Shown here: positions 37,830 through 47,104 of the stretch, piece by piece
Numbering within the stretch: the stretch's first letter is position 1
How the letters are laid out: every line of letters begins with the position of its first letter
Assembly: GCA_022402445.1 (NCBI GenBank)
Contig: JAKRSF010000011.1
Span: 1-64,000 of the forward strand
Length of the DNA: 64,000 bases
Direction of reading: 5' to 3'
Source: Cyanobacteriota bacterium
GTDB taxonomy: Bacteria > Cyanobacteriota > Cyanobacteriia > CACIAM-69d
The notes under the pieces: model-generated
What the model saw: only the letters and a program-made list of their open reading frames with translations
Told to the model about the DNA's origin: nothing
The model's database searches: none
Program-made: the position numbers and the translations under genes

Positions 37830-39725
37830 CTAATAAAACTCCCCAGATTCCTGTAAGGAATGGAGCCGTTGATAAAGACCTCCCTGTTCAATTAAGGCTT
37901 GATGGGTACCCACCTCCGCAATTTCGCCCCCATCCAAAACCACAATCCGATCCGCCTCACGAATCGTGCTCAAGCGGTGGGCGATCGCCAGGGTTGTGCG
38001 CGTACCCAACACCGTTTGCATGGCAATTTGAATGGAGCGTTCCGACTCGGAATCTAGGCTAGAGGTGGCCTCATCAAAGATCAGCACATCCGGATTAACT
38101 AATAAAGCCCGCGCAATGCCCAATCGCTGCCGTTGCCCCCCCGAAAGCCGCAGGCCCCGCTCCCCAACCACCGTTTGGTAGCCCTGGGGCAAGGTCTGCA
38201 CAAATTCATCCACCCGCGCGATCGCGCAGGCTTGCTCCACCTCCCTTTGGGTAGCCTCGGGGTTGCCGTACCTTAAATTAGATAGCAAGGTGCCATTAAA
38301 GACATCCACCTCCTGATGGACAATGGCGAGCCGTCGTCGATAGGCCGTTGCATCCAGGGTTTTAATATCCTGGCCGTCAATGAGGATACGTCCCCCATCC
38401 GGCTCAAAATAGCGAAACAGCAGCTTAACCAAAGTGGATTTGCCGGACCCGGATCGCCCCACGAGGGCAATGGTTTCGTAGGGTTTAATGAGTAAACTAA
38501 AATCCTTCAGAATGGGACGCTGACCGTCGTAGCTGAAGCTGACGTTTTGAAATTCAATCTCCCCCTTAAATTGATAGGCTATGGCTGAATCTCCAGCGAA
38601 TTGAAGGGGCCGTTGGGACGGATCAGAGTCTGGGGTGGATGATGGTGCCTGAAGGGAATTTGCCCAGGATAGGGCCTGACTGTCGAGCCCCGCATCCTCT
38701 TCCATAAACTCATGGAAGCGCTGGATCGGCGAATAGCGACGGGCTAACAACTCTGCAATTTGGCTGATGGGTTCTAATTCCGCATAGCCCATATTTGCGA
38801 TGGTCATCAGGGTCACAAAGTGGCCCAGGGAAATTTGACCGACATAGGCGGCCCAGAGGGCAATGGTCAAAACTCCAAAGGATGCGCTTTGAATGGCGGT
38901 GCGCTGCCAGGTATTGAGGATCACATAATCCCGATGAATGCCGCGAATAATGGCAAAGGTTTCGCGATTGAGCCGCTGCCGCTGCCGCTCATATTCTCGA
39001 TATTCCGTTGCAAAGGCTTTGACGGTTTTGATATTGGTGACCAGTTCTGAGGTGCGACTGGCGGTATTTTCCATGTGGTGGTCAATGCGCTGTTCCTTGC
39101 GAATGATTTTGCTCAAATCCCGCAGGGCTAGGGCCATTACGGTGGTGAATGAAAGCAAAAAGGGAACGGCAACGCGCCAATCAATGACCACCATAATCAT
39201 AAAAATGCCGCCAACCCTTGCCAGTTTGGGCATGAGTTGTCCTGCCACTTCTGGATAGCTCCAGGTGTGATTTTCTAGGCCGCGATTGATGCGATTGGCG
39301 ATGCGACCGGGGTTATGGGTGTCATAGAATTCAAGGGGGAGGGTGAGGATTTTGGCGATCGCGCCCGCCTGACGATCGCGCCGTGCCTGGAGGGGAATGA
39401 GCCAATGGAACCAGGCGCTAATCCAGGGTTGAATGGGGGCGCGCACGACGGCGATGAGAAAAATAAATCCCATCAAAATCATGAGGGCCAGGGGGCGTTC
39501 CCCGAGGCCATAGTTGCCCAAGGAAAGGGCTAGGGGACGGACCACGGCTCCCGTGACCGCATCAAGGGGCTGACCCGACAGGACATTGAGAATTTGACCG
39601 ATCGCGTAGGGCACCAACAGATCAAGAATTTCAAAGGCTCCATGGGCAGCGATGCTCATGCCCGCGAGGGGCCAATAGGGCTGAAAATAGCGGCCAATCC
39701 GCTGCAAAAATTTCCGACGGGCCAT
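37830..39725 (-). CDS. ABC exporter, fused permease and ATPase
   Basis: A 631-residue type I ABC half-transporter. Residues 1-320 form six transmembrane helices (with the coupling-loop-like FYDTHNPGRIANRINRG). An acidic, Pro/Ser-rich linker precedes the ATPase, which shows GRSGSGKST (Walker A), LSGGQRQR (signature), VLIFDEATSSLD (Walker B) and the H-loop IAHRL. It should function as a dimer that exports lipid, peptide or drug; substrate unknown. I take the ATG at 39725 because the upstream extension is low-complexity. It is convergent with cobL with only 8 bp between them. Confidence 0.92.
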   Translation of the reverse strand: MARRKFLQRIGRYFQPYWPLAGMSIAAHGAFEILDLLVPYAIGQILNVLSGQPLDAVTGAVVRPLALSLGNYGLGERPLALMILMGFIFLIAVVRAPIQPWISAWFHWLIPLQARRDRQAGAIAKILTLPLEFYDTHNPGRIANRINRGLENHTWSYPEVAGQLMPKLARVGGIFMIMVVIDWRVAVPFLLSFTTVMALALRDLSKIIRKEQRIDHHMENTASRTSELVTNIKTVKAFATEYREYERQRQRLNRETFAIIRGIHRDYVILNTWQRTAIQSASFGVLTIALWAAYVGQISLGHFVTLMTIANMGYAELEPISQIAELLARRYSPIQRFHEFMEEDAGLDSQALSWANSLQAPSSTPDSDPSQRPLQFAGDSAIAYQFKGEIEFQNVSFSYDGQRPILKDFSLLIKPYETIALVGRSGSGKSTLVKLLFRYFEPDGGRILIDGQDIKTLDATAYRRRLAIVHQEVDVFNGTLLSNLRYGNPEATQREVEQACAIARVDEFVQTLPQGYQTVVGERGLRLSGGQRQRLGIARALLVNPDVLIFDEATSSLDSESERSIQIAMQTVLGTRTTLAIAHRLSTIREADRIVVLDGGEIAEVGTHQALIEQGGLYQRLHSLQESGEFY

Positions 39726-40105
39726 GGAAATGTTCCTAAATGATGGCGAATGATGGGGAGGGTCGAAGGGGCTGAGGGGGGGCGCAAATGATCGAAAATC
39801 TGGGGCGCAGACCTGGGGCAGAGATCTGGGGCAAAGCGCTGATCCCCAGGGACGCCCCAATCCCTTCGAGAGTTGCCCGCTGCTTCCCTAATTGTTTTGG
39901 GGGAGGCGCTGGAAAATTCCCTCAACCTGAAGGGCTGCGCCACTGGGCTGGAGTGATTTAGGCTGTTTTAGGTCGATGCTTCAGCGTGCCGTTTGAGTGG
40001 TGTTTGCCAAGTGTGTGCGCTGCAATCTGGGGGCGGCTTTGCCCCGTATCAACGTTGATGATCCCATATCTCCCCCTTGTCTACCCCCGTCTACCTACGG
40101 CGACC
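39726..40105. other. Intergenic region, 380 bp, no gene recognised
   Basis: Between the ABC exporter start and the end of the eight-PAS kinase. It should contain the exporter promoter on the minus strand. I see no strong repeat, terminator or coding frame. Confidence 0.4.
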
Positions 40106-43100
40106 CTACCAGCGGCCCGATTGGCGGATCGGGATCTCAATATTAAACCGTGTTCCGTCCTGGGGGCTGGACTGGCAATCTAGATGGCCGTGGTGGCGCT
40201 CGGTCACGATCTGATAGCTGATGGACATGCCCAATCCCGTGCCTTTGCCGACTTCTTTGGTGGTGAAAAAGGGATCAAAAATGCGCTGCTGTACCTCGGG
40301 CGGTATTCCGGGGCCGTTGTCCGCGATCGCGACCCGCAGCCAATCATCCCCGACCCGCTCCGTCGTGATCGTAATGATGCTGGGATGTTGCTTGAGAACT
40401 TCAAAGGGCTGTTCGCGATCGCGCTCCTCCAGGGCATCAATGGCATTGCTCAAAATATTCATAAATACCTGATTGAGCTGCCCCGCAAAACATTCCACCA
40501 GAGGCAATTCCCCATAATGTTTGATGATCTGAATGCCGGGATGATCTGATCGCGCCTTGAGGCGATTCTGCAAAATCAAGAGGGTACTATCAATGCCCTC
40601 ATGGAGATCCACCGCCTTATAGGCCGCCTCATCCAGCCGCGAGAAATTGCGCAGCGACACCACAATTTCCCGAATCCGCTGCGCCCCCACCCGCATCGAT
40701 TCCAAAAGCTTCGGCAAATCCTCCATCAAAAAGTCTAGATCCACCTCATCGATGAGATCCGCCAATTCATCATCGGGCTCCGGCAACCGCTGCTGATAGG
40801 CCGCCACAACGTCTAGAAGCTGCTGGGCATAGTCATTGGCATGGCTGAGATTGCCAAAGATGAAATTGACGGGATTATTGATCTCGTGGGCAACCCCGGC
40901 GACGAGCTGGCCGAGGCTCGACATTTTCTCACTTTGCACAAGCTGGTTTTGGGTGCGCTTCAATTCCGCCAGGGCCGCCTCCAAATCCGCCGCCTTTTGC
41001 CGCAGGGCCGCCTCTGAATTCCGCAGGGTTTGCTCCGCCTGCCGCCGCTCGGTGACATCCTCGAAGGAGCCCAGCAACCCCACGACTTTTCCGGCGCGAT
41101 CGTGGAGGGGTAACTTATTAAATTCCAGGTAGCAGAGGGAGCCGTCTGGCAGGGGTTGGATGGCAGTGCCGCGCCGGATCGGTTGATCCTGCTCCATGAC
41201 CTGCTGATCCATTTTGCGGTAGTCTTCGGCGATTTCCTGGGGAAGGTTGAAGTCGAAGTCGGTTTTGCCGATGACGTCGCGATCCTGGGACAGGTCCATG
41301 GATTCGGCAAAGGCGCGGTTGCAGCCGAGGTAGGTGCTGCTGCGATCTTTCCAGAACACGGCCTGGGGGATGGTGTTGAGGACCAGCAGCAGCAGTTGCT
41401 GGGATTCGTAGAGTTGGTTTTCCGCTTGGCGGCGGTGGGTGACGTCCATGACGACGCCGAAGGCCCGCTGGAGGGTGCCGGTGCGGCCGTGGCTGGCTTC
41501 GCCGCGATTTTGTACGTACCGGATTTCGCCGGTTTGGCCGTGGATGATGCGCAGTTCGATGTCGTAGCTTTCGCCGGTGGCGATGCACCGTTCTAGGGCT
41601 CCCTGGAGGGCGGGCCAGTCTTCGGGGTGGTAGTACCGGCTCAGGCCGAGGATGTCCGGGGGGCCGTCGGCGCGATCGCGGCCAAAGATGCGAAAAATTT
41701 CATCGGACCAGTTAATATGGCTAGTTTTTGGATCAAATTCCCAGTTGCCGATGTGGGCGATGCGCTGGGCCTCCTGGAGATTGCGGGTGAGTTTGCGGCG
41801 GGCGGCTTCATTGCGGCGGCGATCGGTCACGTCGTGCATCACGGCCACCGCGCCGATCTTGTGGCCATCGCGATCGTAGAGGGGGTCCGCATTGGTCACT
41901 AGCAGCCGGAGGGGAAGCTCGGGCCGCGCGATCGCCATCTGCGCCCCCCGCACCGATTCGCCACCGAAGGCCCGCAGGAGGGGAATTTCCGCCATGGGCA
42001 ACGGCGCTGAACCATCCCCGGTGCGCAGGTCGTAGTAATCGGACCACTGCTCCTGGGGGAGCGATCGCGGATCGCAGCCATGCCACTGGCGCGCCGCCCG
42101 GTTAAACAACTTCAGATTGCCCTCCGCATCGCAGGCCACCACCGCATCCGAAACGCTCTCGACCACCACCCGCACAAACTCCTGCTCCTGGGCCAGGGCC
42201 GCCTCCGCCAGCTTGCGGGGCGTAATGTCAATAATCAGCCCATCCCAGAGGGAACTGCCATCGGGGAAAAAGCGCGGGCGCGCCGACGCCTGCACCCACT
42301 TCAGGTCGCCATTGGGAAAGAGAATGCGGTACTCACAATCCCACTGACATTTGTGCAAGACCGCTTGGGTGGTGCTCCACTGCACCCGGATCAGATCGTC
42401 CGGATGGGTCCGCCCCCACAGGGCCATGGGGTTGGCGGTGCCCGTGGCCGGGTCGATGCCATAGAGGTCGCGGCAGCCCGGACTGAGGTACAAAAATTCC
42501 CCGATTTCATCGTCCGGCCCCGCAAGGCGGTACTGATAAATCATGCCGGGGACGCTGTTGGTGAGCCGCTGGAAGCGATCGCTCAGTTCCTTCAGGGCTT
42601 CATCGGCCGCCTTGCGATCGGTCACATCCAGCAAAATTCCATCCGACAGGAGCGTCCCGTCCGGCTGAACCTGAATCCGCGAGGTGCCCTGGATCCAGCG
42701 GAGGGTCCCATCCGCCAGCAGGAGGCGATGCTCATTGCGCCAATCGCCATCAGTGGCGGCGGCCTGATCCAAGGAGGCGGCAAAGGCAACCACATCCTCC
42801 GGGTGAACGCACTGCCACATCAGGCCCGAGTCCGCCTGGACCGCAGCGGGATCCAGGTGATAAATATCCTGGACCGCTGGACTGATATAGATAAATTCCC
42901 CGAGGGGATCGCCGGGGCGGCGGCGATAGTGGTAGACGACGCCGGGGAGGTTCGAGGCGAGTTTTTCGTAGCGATCGTTCAGTTGCCGCAGGTTGTCCTC
43001 CACCTGGCGCTGGCGGGTGGTTTCGACGACGATGCCGCCGATACTCTCCACCTGACCGTCCCCAAACCCGATGGGGAAGTAGGACACGAGCCAGGACCGC

Positions 43101-44212
43101 CGCTGGTCGGGGGCGGTTTCGACGCTGCCCTCGAGTTCGATGTTGTGGATCGGTTCGCCAGTGTCGAGCACCCGTTGCAGCAGGGGTTCGAGGTGCTGGG
43201 CCACATCGGGGGAAATGTCCCGCAGGAAGCGGTCCGTGTGCTGGTCGATCGCCCAGCCGTCCATGTCTGCGATCGCCTGATTCACCTGCAAAAAGCGAAA
43301 TTGGCGATCCAGGATGACGATGCCGACGGGGGCATTTTCGACGAGGGAATTGAGGAGCGATCGCTCCTGCTGCCAGTTCCGTTCCGCCCAGCGGCGATCG
43401 GTGATGTCCTGGGCGATGCCGACGAGGTGGGTGGGTTGACCGTCCTGGAACAGGGGCACCTTGAGGGTGCGGTAGAAGCGGGTTTCCGTGGGGGTGACGA
43501 TCGCCTCTTCGGGGATTTCGTGCAGGATGCCTTCGGCGAGGACGCGGCGATCCATGGCGATGAAGTCGTCGGCGGCCTCCGGGGAGAAAATGTCCCGGTC
43601 GGTTTTGTGGAGGACCTGATCCACCCGCTCGTAGCCTATGGCTTGGGCAGCGCTGATGTTGAGGGCGTCATAGCGCAGGTCTTCGGCCCGTTTCACGAAC
43701 ACCATGATGGGGATGGCGTCGAGGACCGCTTGCAAAAATTCCTGGCTTTGGCGTAGGGCATCGGCGGCGGCGCGGCGATCGCTCGTATCAATGGCCAAAC
43801 CATCCCAGAGAACGGAACCATCCTCCTGGCAGGTGGGGCGTGCCCGAAGCTGAACCCATTTGGTGACGCCGTTGGGCAATTGCACCCGCCCTTCCCAGTC
43901 CACGTCGGTGAGGTGGGTTTGCGATCGCTGGTGGATGGCTTTGAGGGCGTCGCGATCGTCGGGATGCACGAGGGGCACCACCTGGGCCATGGCGTCGGGG
44001 GAAACGCCAAAAAGTTCGTAGGTGCCGCTGGAGGCGTAGGAAAAGGTGAGGGTACCGTCGGGGCTGAGGATGGCTTGGTAGACCACGCCGGGGAGGTTGG
44101 CGGTGAGGCGCTCAAAGCGGGCTTCGCTGGCACGCGATCGCGCCCGTAGGGTTTCCAGTTCGGCCTGGAGCGCCCCATAGGCGGCGGCATCGAGGGTCAC
44201 GGAGGCGATCAT
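40106..44212 (-). CDS. Histidine kinase with eight PAS domains
   Basis: A 1368-residue kinase from the ATG at 44212. I can delimit eight consecutive PAS/PAC units of about 125-135 residues, many ending in DITDRR-type PAC tails; they fill roughly residues 20-1080. A short coiled coil leads to the H-box AHEINNPVNF, then HATPase with NILSNAIDAL, DNGPGI and GTGLGMSIS. No transmembrane helix or receiver is seen, so it is a cytoplasmic kinase that must signal to a separate regulator. The multiple PAS units suggest sensing of redox, light or small ligands. The kinase core closely matches the receiver-kinase encoded at 32820-34175. Confidence 0.9.
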   Translation of the reverse strand: MIASVTLDAAAYGALQAELETLRARSRASEARFERLTANLPGVVYQAILSPDGTLTFSYASSGTYELFGVSPDAMAQVVPLVHPDDRDALKAIHQRSQTHLTDVDWEGRVQLPNGVTKWVQLRARPTCQEDGSVLWDGLAIDTSDRRAAADALRQSQEFLQAVLDAIPIMVFVKRAEDLRYDALNISAAQAIGYERVDQVLHKTDRDIFSPEAADDFIAMDRRVLAEGILHEIPEEAIVTPTETRFYRTLKVPLFQDGQPTHLVGIAQDITDRRWAERNWQQERSLLNSLVENAPVGIVILDRQFRFLQVNQAIADMDGWAIDQHTDRFLRDISPDVAQHLEPLLQRVLDTGEPIHNIELEGSVETAPDQRRSWLVSYFPIGFGDGQVESIGGIVVETTRQRQVEDNLRQLNDRYEKLASNLPGVVYHYRRRPGDPLGEFIYISPAVQDIYHLDPAAVQADSGLMWQCVHPEDVVAFAASLDQAAATDGDWRNEHRLLLADGTLRWIQGTSRIQVQPDGTLLSDGILLDVTDRKAADEALKELSDRFQRLTNSVPGMIYQYRLAGPDDEIGEFLYLSPGCRDLYGIDPATGTANPMALWGRTHPDDLIRVQWSTTQAVLHKCQWDCEYRILFPNGDLKWVQASARPRFFPDGSSLWDGLIIDITPRKLAEAALAQEQEFVRVVVESVSDAVVACDAEGNLKLFNRAARQWHGCDPRSLPQEQWSDYYDLRTGDGSAPLPMAEIPLLRAFGGESVRGAQMAIARPELPLRLLVTNADPLYDRDGHKIGAVAVMHDVTDRRRNEAARRKLTRNLQEAQRIAHIGNWEFDPKTSHINWSDEIFRIFGRDRADGPPDILGLSRYYHPEDWPALQGALERCIATGESYDIELRIIHGQTGEIRYVQNRGEASHGRTGTLQRAFGVVMDVTHRRQAENQLYESQQLLLLVLNTIPQAVFWKDRSSTYLGCNRAFAESMDLSQDRDVIGKTDFDFNLPQEIAEDYRKMDQQVMEQDQPIRRGTAIQPLPDGSLCYLEFNKLPLHDRAGKVVGLLGSFEDVTERRQAEQTLRNSEAALRQKAADLEAALAELKRTQNQLVQSEKMSSLGQLVAGVAHEINNPVNFIFGNLSHANDYAQQLLDVVAAYQQRLPEPDDELADLIDEVDLDFLMEDLPKLLESMRVGAQRIREIVVSLRNFSRLDEAAYKAVDLHEGIDSTLLILQNRLKARSDHPGIQIIKHYGELPLVECFAGQLNQVFMNILSNAIDALEERDREQPFEVLKQHPSIITITTERVGDDWLRVAIADNGPGIPPEVQQRIFDPFFTTKEVGKGTGLGMSISYQIVTERHHGHLDCQSSPQDGTRFNIEIPIRQSGRW

Positions 44213-44339
44213 AGGGGGGGTGAGGCGAGATGGGCGGGGGGAAGGCGCGCGGGGGGCTGATGGGTGGGGCACCCCATCCCCAAATTATAGTCCCGTGGCC
44301 TTGGGGGCTCCGGTTCCGAACCTTTGGCTTTGGGGGGCT

Positions 44340-44359
44340 GTCCCATAATGTTATGGGAC
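44340..44359. repeat. 20-bp palindrome copy upstream of the sugar dehydrogenase gene
   Basis: GTCCCATAATGTTATGGGAC has one central change (AATGTT for AACGTT). It is 62 bp upstream of the ATG at 44422. Confidence 0.85.
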
Positions 44360-44421
44360 CGTTTTTGACGGTGATGTTTCTGGGTTACGGTTGTTGGTTT
44401 TTGGTTGGCCAGGGGGATGGA

Positions 44422-45669
44422 ATGAAGGGGATTGTGGGGCGATCGCTGGTGCGGTGGGGCGTGGGGGTGGCGGCGCTGGGGGCGATCGCCTGCGGGGCTC
44501 CGACGGTGACGGAATCGGCCACGGGGCCAGAGCAAACCGCTGCTGGAAATGGCACCCGAACGGCCAACGGAACAGCGGCGGCGATGGGTGGGGGCGTTGC
44601 CCCGATCACGGATGGGGTCCGGGCGGTGCCGCTGACGGAGGGGCTCGAACACCCCTGGGGCATGGCGTGGCTGCCGGATGGATCCATGCTGATCACGGAG
44701 CGACCGGGGCGGCTGCGGCGTTTCCGGAATGGTCAACTGGAGCCGACCGCGATCGCGGGGGTGCCGGAGGATGTATTTGTCAGCGGCCAGGGGGGGCTGT
44801 TGGACATTTCCGTCCATCCGCGCTTTGGGGAAAATGGCCTAATCTTTTTCACCTATGCGAGCGGCACGATTGATGGCAACCGGGCAACGGTGGCGCGCGC
44901 CCGCTGGGAGGGGGATCAACTGCGGGATTGGGAGGTGATTTTCCAGGCGACGCCGGATAAGCCGGGGAGTCAGCATTTTGGCTCGCGTCTCACTTGGCTG
45001 CCGGATGAAACCCTGCTCGTTGCGATCGGCGATGGGGGCAATCCGCCGCTGCAATTGAACGGGGAGGCGATCCGGCTCCAGGCCCAAAAGCTCGATAGTT
45101 TCCTCGGGAAGGTGGTGCGGCTGACGGCTGACGGACAAATTCCGCCGGATAATCCCGCGATCGCGGGCAACCGGTCAGCGATCTGGAGCTACGGCCACCG
45201 CAATATCCAGGGGCTCACCTACGATGCCACTCGCGATCGCGTCTGGTCCACGGAGCATGGGGCGCGGGGGGGCGATGAATTCAATGGCCTCGCCGTCGGT
45301 GAGAATTATGGCTGGCCGATGGTGAGCCACAGCCAAGAATATTTCGCCGATCAGCCGGTTTCCACGGCGCGATCGGCCCCTGGCATGATCGACCCGCTGA
45401 TTGTCTGGACCCCCGCGATCGCCCCGTCGGGCCTGATGGTGTACCAGGGCGATCGCTTCAGCGGCTGGCGCGGGCAACTGCTGGCGGGGGGCCTCGTGAG
45501 CCGGGACGTGCGGCGCATTGCCATTGACGATCGCGGCGTCGCAACGGAGGTGGAGGCGATCGCCATCGGCCAGCGGGTGCGGGATGTGCGCGAGGGGCCG
45601 GACGGGTTGATTTACGTCCTCACGGATGCGGACAACGGCCAACTGATCCGCCTCGAACCGGCCAATTGA
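44422..45669 (+). CDS. PQQ-dependent sugar dehydrogenase-like lipoprotein (GSDH family)
   Basis: A 415-residue beta-propeller protein. AGGGGG lies just upstream of ATG 44422 and supports that start. The signal peptide ends in a lipobox (GAIAC), so it should be a membrane-anchored periplasmic lipoprotein. Family blocks are HPWGMAWLPDGSMLITERPGRLR, QGGLLDISVHPRF, HFGSRLTWLPD, SYGHRNIQGL and STEHGARGGDEFN. It probably oxidises aldose sugars using PQQ. No PQQ synthesis gene is in the window. It begins downstream of a 20-bp palindrome. Confidence 0.9.
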   Translation: MKGIVGRSLVRWGVGVAALGAIACGAPTVTESATGPEQTAAGNGTRTANGTAAAMGGGVAPITDGVRAVPLTEGLEHPWGMAWLPDGSMLITERPGRLRRFRNGQLEPTAIAGVPEDVFVSGQGGLLDISVHPRFGENGLIFFTYASGTIDGNRATVARARWEGDQLRDWEVIFQATPDKPGSQHFGSRLTWLPDETLLVAIGDGGNPPLQLNGEAIRLQAQKLDSFLGKVVRLTADGQIPPDNPAIAGNRSAIWSYGHRNIQGLTYDATRDRVWSTEHGARGGDEFNGLAVGENYGWPMVSHSQEYFADQPVSTARSAPGMIDPLIVWTPAIAPSGLMVYQGDRFSGWRGQLLAGGLVSRDVRRIAIDDRGVATEVEAIAIGQRVRDVREGPDGLIYVLTDADNGQLIRLEPAN

Positions 45670-45690
45670 CGGGTTGAAGGGCGGTTTTAT

Positions 45691-46197
45691 TTAGGCATCT
45701 TCAGAGGTTTCGCTAGGGTCGTCAGGGGCGTCGGGGGATGGCGCGATCGCAGCCTCAGGGACAGAAGATTCAGGGGCAGACTTAGGCGCTTCCGGTTTCG
45801 GCGCATCGGATTTAGGTGTTTCAGCCTTCGGTGCTTCAACCTTTGGAGCGGGGGGCGTCGGCGGCAAACCAAGCTGGGCCTTCGCCTGATCCAGCGCAAA
45901 CCGCAAACTGCCCACACTCGCCGTCTTCAGCGCTTCCCCCGTATCCGCCACCACGCGATCGCCCGACAGATCCTGCGCCCGTTCCACCGCCCCCTTGCTC
46001 CACTGGCCCACCGCGATCGCCCCGCGCCCCAGCCACTCCAGCGCCACAATGCCCAAACACAGCACCAGCCACAGCAGCACCAGCGTCTCTTTAATAATCT
46101 GCCCCGTCACCACCACCACCCGGCGATAGGCCAGGAGCGTCTCCGCTGACGCCAGCAGCGCCCAGAGGGTTTGTAACTGTTCCTTGAGGCGGGTCAT
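45691..46197 (-). CDS. Small membrane protein with an Ala/Pro/Lys-rich tail
   Basis: A 168-residue protein with one clear transmembrane helix (about 37-58, TLVLLWLVLCLGIVALEWLG) after a basic amphipathic N-terminus. The middle is helical. Residues about 112-168 contain repeated EAPK/DAPK-type units then an acidic Ser/Asp end. The tail could span a wall or bind nucleic acid or membrane lipid; this is speculation. No family recognised. It is divergent from the alanine/tryptophan-rich protein, sharing a palindrome-bearing gap. Confidence 0.65.
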   Translation of the reverse strand: MTRLKEQLQTLWALLASAETLLAYRRVVVVTGQIIKETLVLLWLVLCLGIVALEWLGRGAIAVGQWSKGAVERAQDLSGDRVVADTGEALKTASVGSLRFALDQAKAQLGLPPTPPAPKVEAPKAETPKSDAPKPEAPKSAPESSVPEAAIAPSPDAPDDPSETSEDA

Positions 46198-46269
46198 GGG
46201 AAAAGCTCCTATCGCGCGATCGACTAGCTTGGAATGGTCTTGAATGTATCAGATGCCCCATCCAAACCC

Positions 46270-46289
46270 GTCCCATAACGTTATAGGGG
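46270..46289. repeat. 20-bp palindrome copy between divergent membrane-protein genes
   Basis: GTCCCATAACGTTATAGGGG keeps the ATAACGTTAT core but has a degraded right arm. It lies 72 bp from one start and 62 bp from the other. Confidence 0.8.
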
Positions 46290-46351
46290 GATTCTAGTCA
46301 GGCTGATTTCTTCAACGCCGACCACCTCACCCCAGTAGGAAAAGTACCGTC

Positions 46352-46987
46352 ATGGTTTTGAGCAAGGGCAACCGGGTCTGGGGATGGCTGGTGGGCTGCG
46401 TGATTGCCTACACCGTCGTGGGCGTTGGGATCAGCGTCGGATCCTCAAGTGTCATGGGGCCGTTGGCTTGGACTTTGGTGGGATCTTTAGCTTGGGCCGG
46501 GGCGTTGGCTGGGGCGATCGCGTGGGCTGGCTCTTTGAATTTGGCCTGGGCGGGGGCATTGACCTTAGCTTGGGCCGGGGCGGGCGTGTTGGGGGTGGCG
46601 ATCGCGGTGGCTTGGGTCGGATCTGTGGCGCTGGCTTGGACCGGGTTGGGGGCGTTGGCCTGGGCGATCGCGATCGCGGTGGCGATCGCTTTGGTGGTGG
46701 CTTGGGCCTTGTCTTGGCCTTGGGCGTGGGGGGTGGCTTGGGCGGTGGCGATCGCGATCGCGGGGGTTGGCCTAGGGCGCGGGACGTGGGAATTGATCGG
46801 CGGTTGGGAAAACTTTTTCCTGGGCCTCTGGTGGGGCACTTGGCCCTTGACCCTGGGTGTGATTCCCGGCAAGGCCGCCGCAGAACTGGAAACGTTTCAA
46901 AACAAGGCGATTCTTCTACCCACCTTGGCGGCGGGGTTGGGGTTGACCCTTGGGGTACTGATTTACCGCGCCGTGCATCCGGTTTAG
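46352..46987 (+). CDS. Alanine/tryptophan-rich repetitive membrane protein
   Basis: A 211-residue, highly hydrophobic protein with ATG 46352 preceded by AGGAAAAG. Residues about 38-145 repeat units such as LAWAGAL, IAWAGSL and ALAWAIAIA, giving regularly spaced Trp in Ala/Gly/Leu helices. A more ordinary segment (GGWENFFLGLWWGTWPLTLG) and a short charged loop precede a final helix. The + strand is strongly G/T-skewed. I know no function. The regular Trp spacing is unlike neighbouring genes and could be helix packing or low-complexity expansion aided by HIP1 octamers. Confidence 0.65.
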   Translation: MVLSKGNRVWGWLVGCVIAYTVVGVGISVGSSSVMGPLAWTLVGSLAWAGALAGAIAWAGSLNLAWAGALTLAWAGAGVLGVAIAVAWVGSVALAWTGLGALAWAIAIAVAIALVVAWALSWPWAWGVAWAVAIAIAGVGLGRGTWELIGGWENFFLGLWWGTWPLTLGVIPGKAAAELETFQNKAILLPTLAAGLGLTLGVLIYRAVHPV

Positions 46988-47012
46988 GGGTCGGCTCCTT
47001 GAGCCAGCGTTG

Positions 47013-47032
47013 GTCCCATAACGTTATAGGAC
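47013..47032. repeat. 20-bp palindrome copy upstream of the methyltransferase gene
   Basis: GTCCCATAACGTTATAGGAC, 72 bp before the methyltransferase ATG. A degenerate half-copy (GTCCCATATCGC) starts at 47048. Confidence 0.85.
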
Positions 47033-47104
47033 CGCCCATACCGCACCGTCCCATATCGCTAGCCAAAGCTAAATTGGGAGAGCGCGTTTTCAAGATTTGC
47101 CGCA

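Noticed and set aside
40500-40515. CCCATAATGTTT in the eight-PAS kinase, similar to the palindrome core
   Set aside because: Only a half-match without the second arm; explained as coding sequence by chance.
42080-43756. Long + strand open frame opposite the eight-PAS kinase
   Set aside because: Antisense shadow of a gene with unmistakable PAS domains; its translation is low-complexity without any family motif.
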